Source: Acidimicrobiia bacterium
GTDB taxonomy: Bacteria > Actinomycetota > Acidimicrobiia > IMCC26256 > JACDBD01
Assembly: GCA_031177445.1 (NCBI GenBank)
Contig: JAPSGP010000160.1
Location: forward strand, 1-6,851
Reading direction: 5' to 3'
Length of the DNA: 6,851 nt
Position numbers and translations under genes: made by a program. Positions within the stretch are counted from its first letter, which is position 1, and every line of letters starts with the position of its first letter. This document shows positions 6,310 through 6,851 of the stretch, one piece after another. The notes beneath the pieces are model-generated. The model saw nothing but the letters and a program-made list of their open reading frames with translations. It was not told the DNA's origin and did no database searches.

Positions 6310-6759
6310 CTAGGACGCGGCCGCCTTCTTGGCCGCGATCCAGCCCTTGATCATCTCGGCAAACTCGTTCGGGTTGTAGAGATCCTCCTCGTACGAGAAC
6401 AGGCCGTCGCCGGCGTAGTGGAGCAGGGTCCAGTTGTACTCCTCGTGGTTGCTGCCGTCGCCGGGGTCGTCCATGACGTTGCGGACCGAGCACAGCACCC
6501 AACCCCGGTCCTCGTCGATCACGTACCAGTCGATCGGGAACGAGCGCATCTCGCTGTTGGGCCACTCGGCCATGGTCTCGCTGATCCACTTGAGGATCTC
6601 GGCCCGACCGGTCATGCGGCCGTAGTGGTGCTCGTAGTACTGCGCGTCCTCGGTGAAGCAGCTCGCCCATTCCGTCCAGTCACCGCTCTTGGCGCTGCGC
6701 TCAGCAGTGTCCTGGAAGCGCTGGAACGCGTCCTCGATCTCGGTCCGACTGAAGCTCAC
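6310..6759 (-). CDS. SnoaL-like / NTF2-fold protein
   Basis: A 149-residue small protein of the NTF2-like cone fold. It starts with a long helix (TEIEDAFQRFQDTAE, 6-20) followed by SGDWTEWASCFTEDAQYYEHHYG (25-47), where the W-F-D-A pattern is characteristic. GRMTGRAEILKWI (47-59) is the usual second helix region, and several beta strands follow (WYVIDEDRGWVLCSVRNV, 78-95). Members include polyketide cyclases, delta-5 ketosteroid isomerase-like enzymes and limonene epoxide hydrolases; acidic residues (Asp38, Glu43, Asp78) could line the pocket. Which activity, if any, is unknown. The start is GTG at 6759, with AAGGGGG about seven bases upstream. It lies 106 bp upstream of the monooxygenase gene, and the intervening promoter suggests that the monooxygenase can be transcribed separately. 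An isomerase or hydrolase role on the same substrate is inference. Confidence 0.9.
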   Translation of the reverse strand: MSFSRTEIEDAFQRFQDTAERSAKSGDWTEWASCFTEDAQYYEHHYGRMTGRAEILKWISETMAEWPNSEMRSFPIDWYVIDEDRGWVLCSVRNVMDDPGDGSNHEEYNWTLLHYAGDGLFSYEEDLYNPNEFAEMIKGWIAAKKAAAS

Positions 6760-6791
6760 GCAGGTTCCCCCTTCTGATTCGCCGTTCGATT

Positions 6792-6845
6792 CAGTTCAGT
6801 TCGGACGCGAGCGATGCCAGGAACGCCCGCGTCCGAACTGAACTG
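6792..6845. repeat. Perfect 18-bp inverted repeat with 18-bp spacer
   Basis: The left arm CAGTTCAGTTCGGACGCG (6792-6809) is the exact reverse complement of the right arm (6828-6845). After one mismatch, three more pairs (6811-6813 with 6824-6826) extend the stem, leaving a 10-base loop. The repeat lies 33 bases upstream of the SnoaL-like start. It could be a bidirectional terminator or a hairpin at the end of an off-window gene, an operator, or a decayed mobile repeat. No long T-run follows either arm; only TTT follows on the plus strand. Confidence 0.7.
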
Positions 6846-6851
6846 TTTCGC

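Noticed and set aside
6268..6777. 169-codon open frame on the plus strand opposite the SnoaL-like gene
   Set aside because: It starts inside the operator region and its Val/Leu-rich translation has no family resemblance. The minus-strand gene has clear NTF2-fold features and a ribosome site.

Overview
The window is high-GC DNA with dense, G/C-ending codons and GTG/TTG starts. Its gene content (a luciferase-like flavin oxidoreductase, SnoaL-like protein, short-chain dehydrogenases and small lipoproteins) suggests the chromosome of an actinomycete or acidimicrobial-type actinobacterium. No gene allows a species-level call. Every gene I accept lies on the minus strand, so transcription runs from high to low coordinates. 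I saw no tRNA, rRNA, CRISPR array, transposase or phage gene.

Right-hand block (6851 down to 2124): first comes a long 18-bp inverted repeat at the window edge, then a SnoaL/NTF2-fold protein (6310-6759). A 106-bp regulatory gap follows, holding a promoter-like sequence and two operator-like sites in tandem. After it is a compact four-gene run: a luciferase-like monooxygenase (5022-6203), a classical SDR (4178-4990), an NAD-dependent epimerase/dehydratase-type protein (3268-4191) and a conserved protein of unknown function (2124-3236). Spacings of 31 bp, a 14-bp overlap and 31 bp suggest one transcript. The enzyme types (flavin monooxygenase, two dinucleotide-dependent oxidoreductases, a SnoaL-fold protein) fit oxidation of a hydrophobic small molecule such as a terpenoid, steroid or ketone. 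The substrate cannot be read from the sequence.

Left-hand block (2123 down to 1): after a gap with a GC-rich hairpin and a TTGACA promoter candidate come two small predicted lipoproteins (1515-1952 and 1124-1507), a BcrA/DrrA-type ABC ATPase (176-1120) and the N-terminus of a membrane protein that runs off the left edge and is probably the ABC permease. Gaps of 7 bp, 3 bp and an overlap suggest a second operon, an ABC export or envelope system with two accessory lipoproteins.

The points most worth a second look are the tandem operator over the monooxygenase promoter, the 18-bp inverted repeat upstream of the SnoaL gene, and the pairing of two unrecognised lipoproteins with an ABC exporter. 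I found no clear-cut new system; these are candidates.
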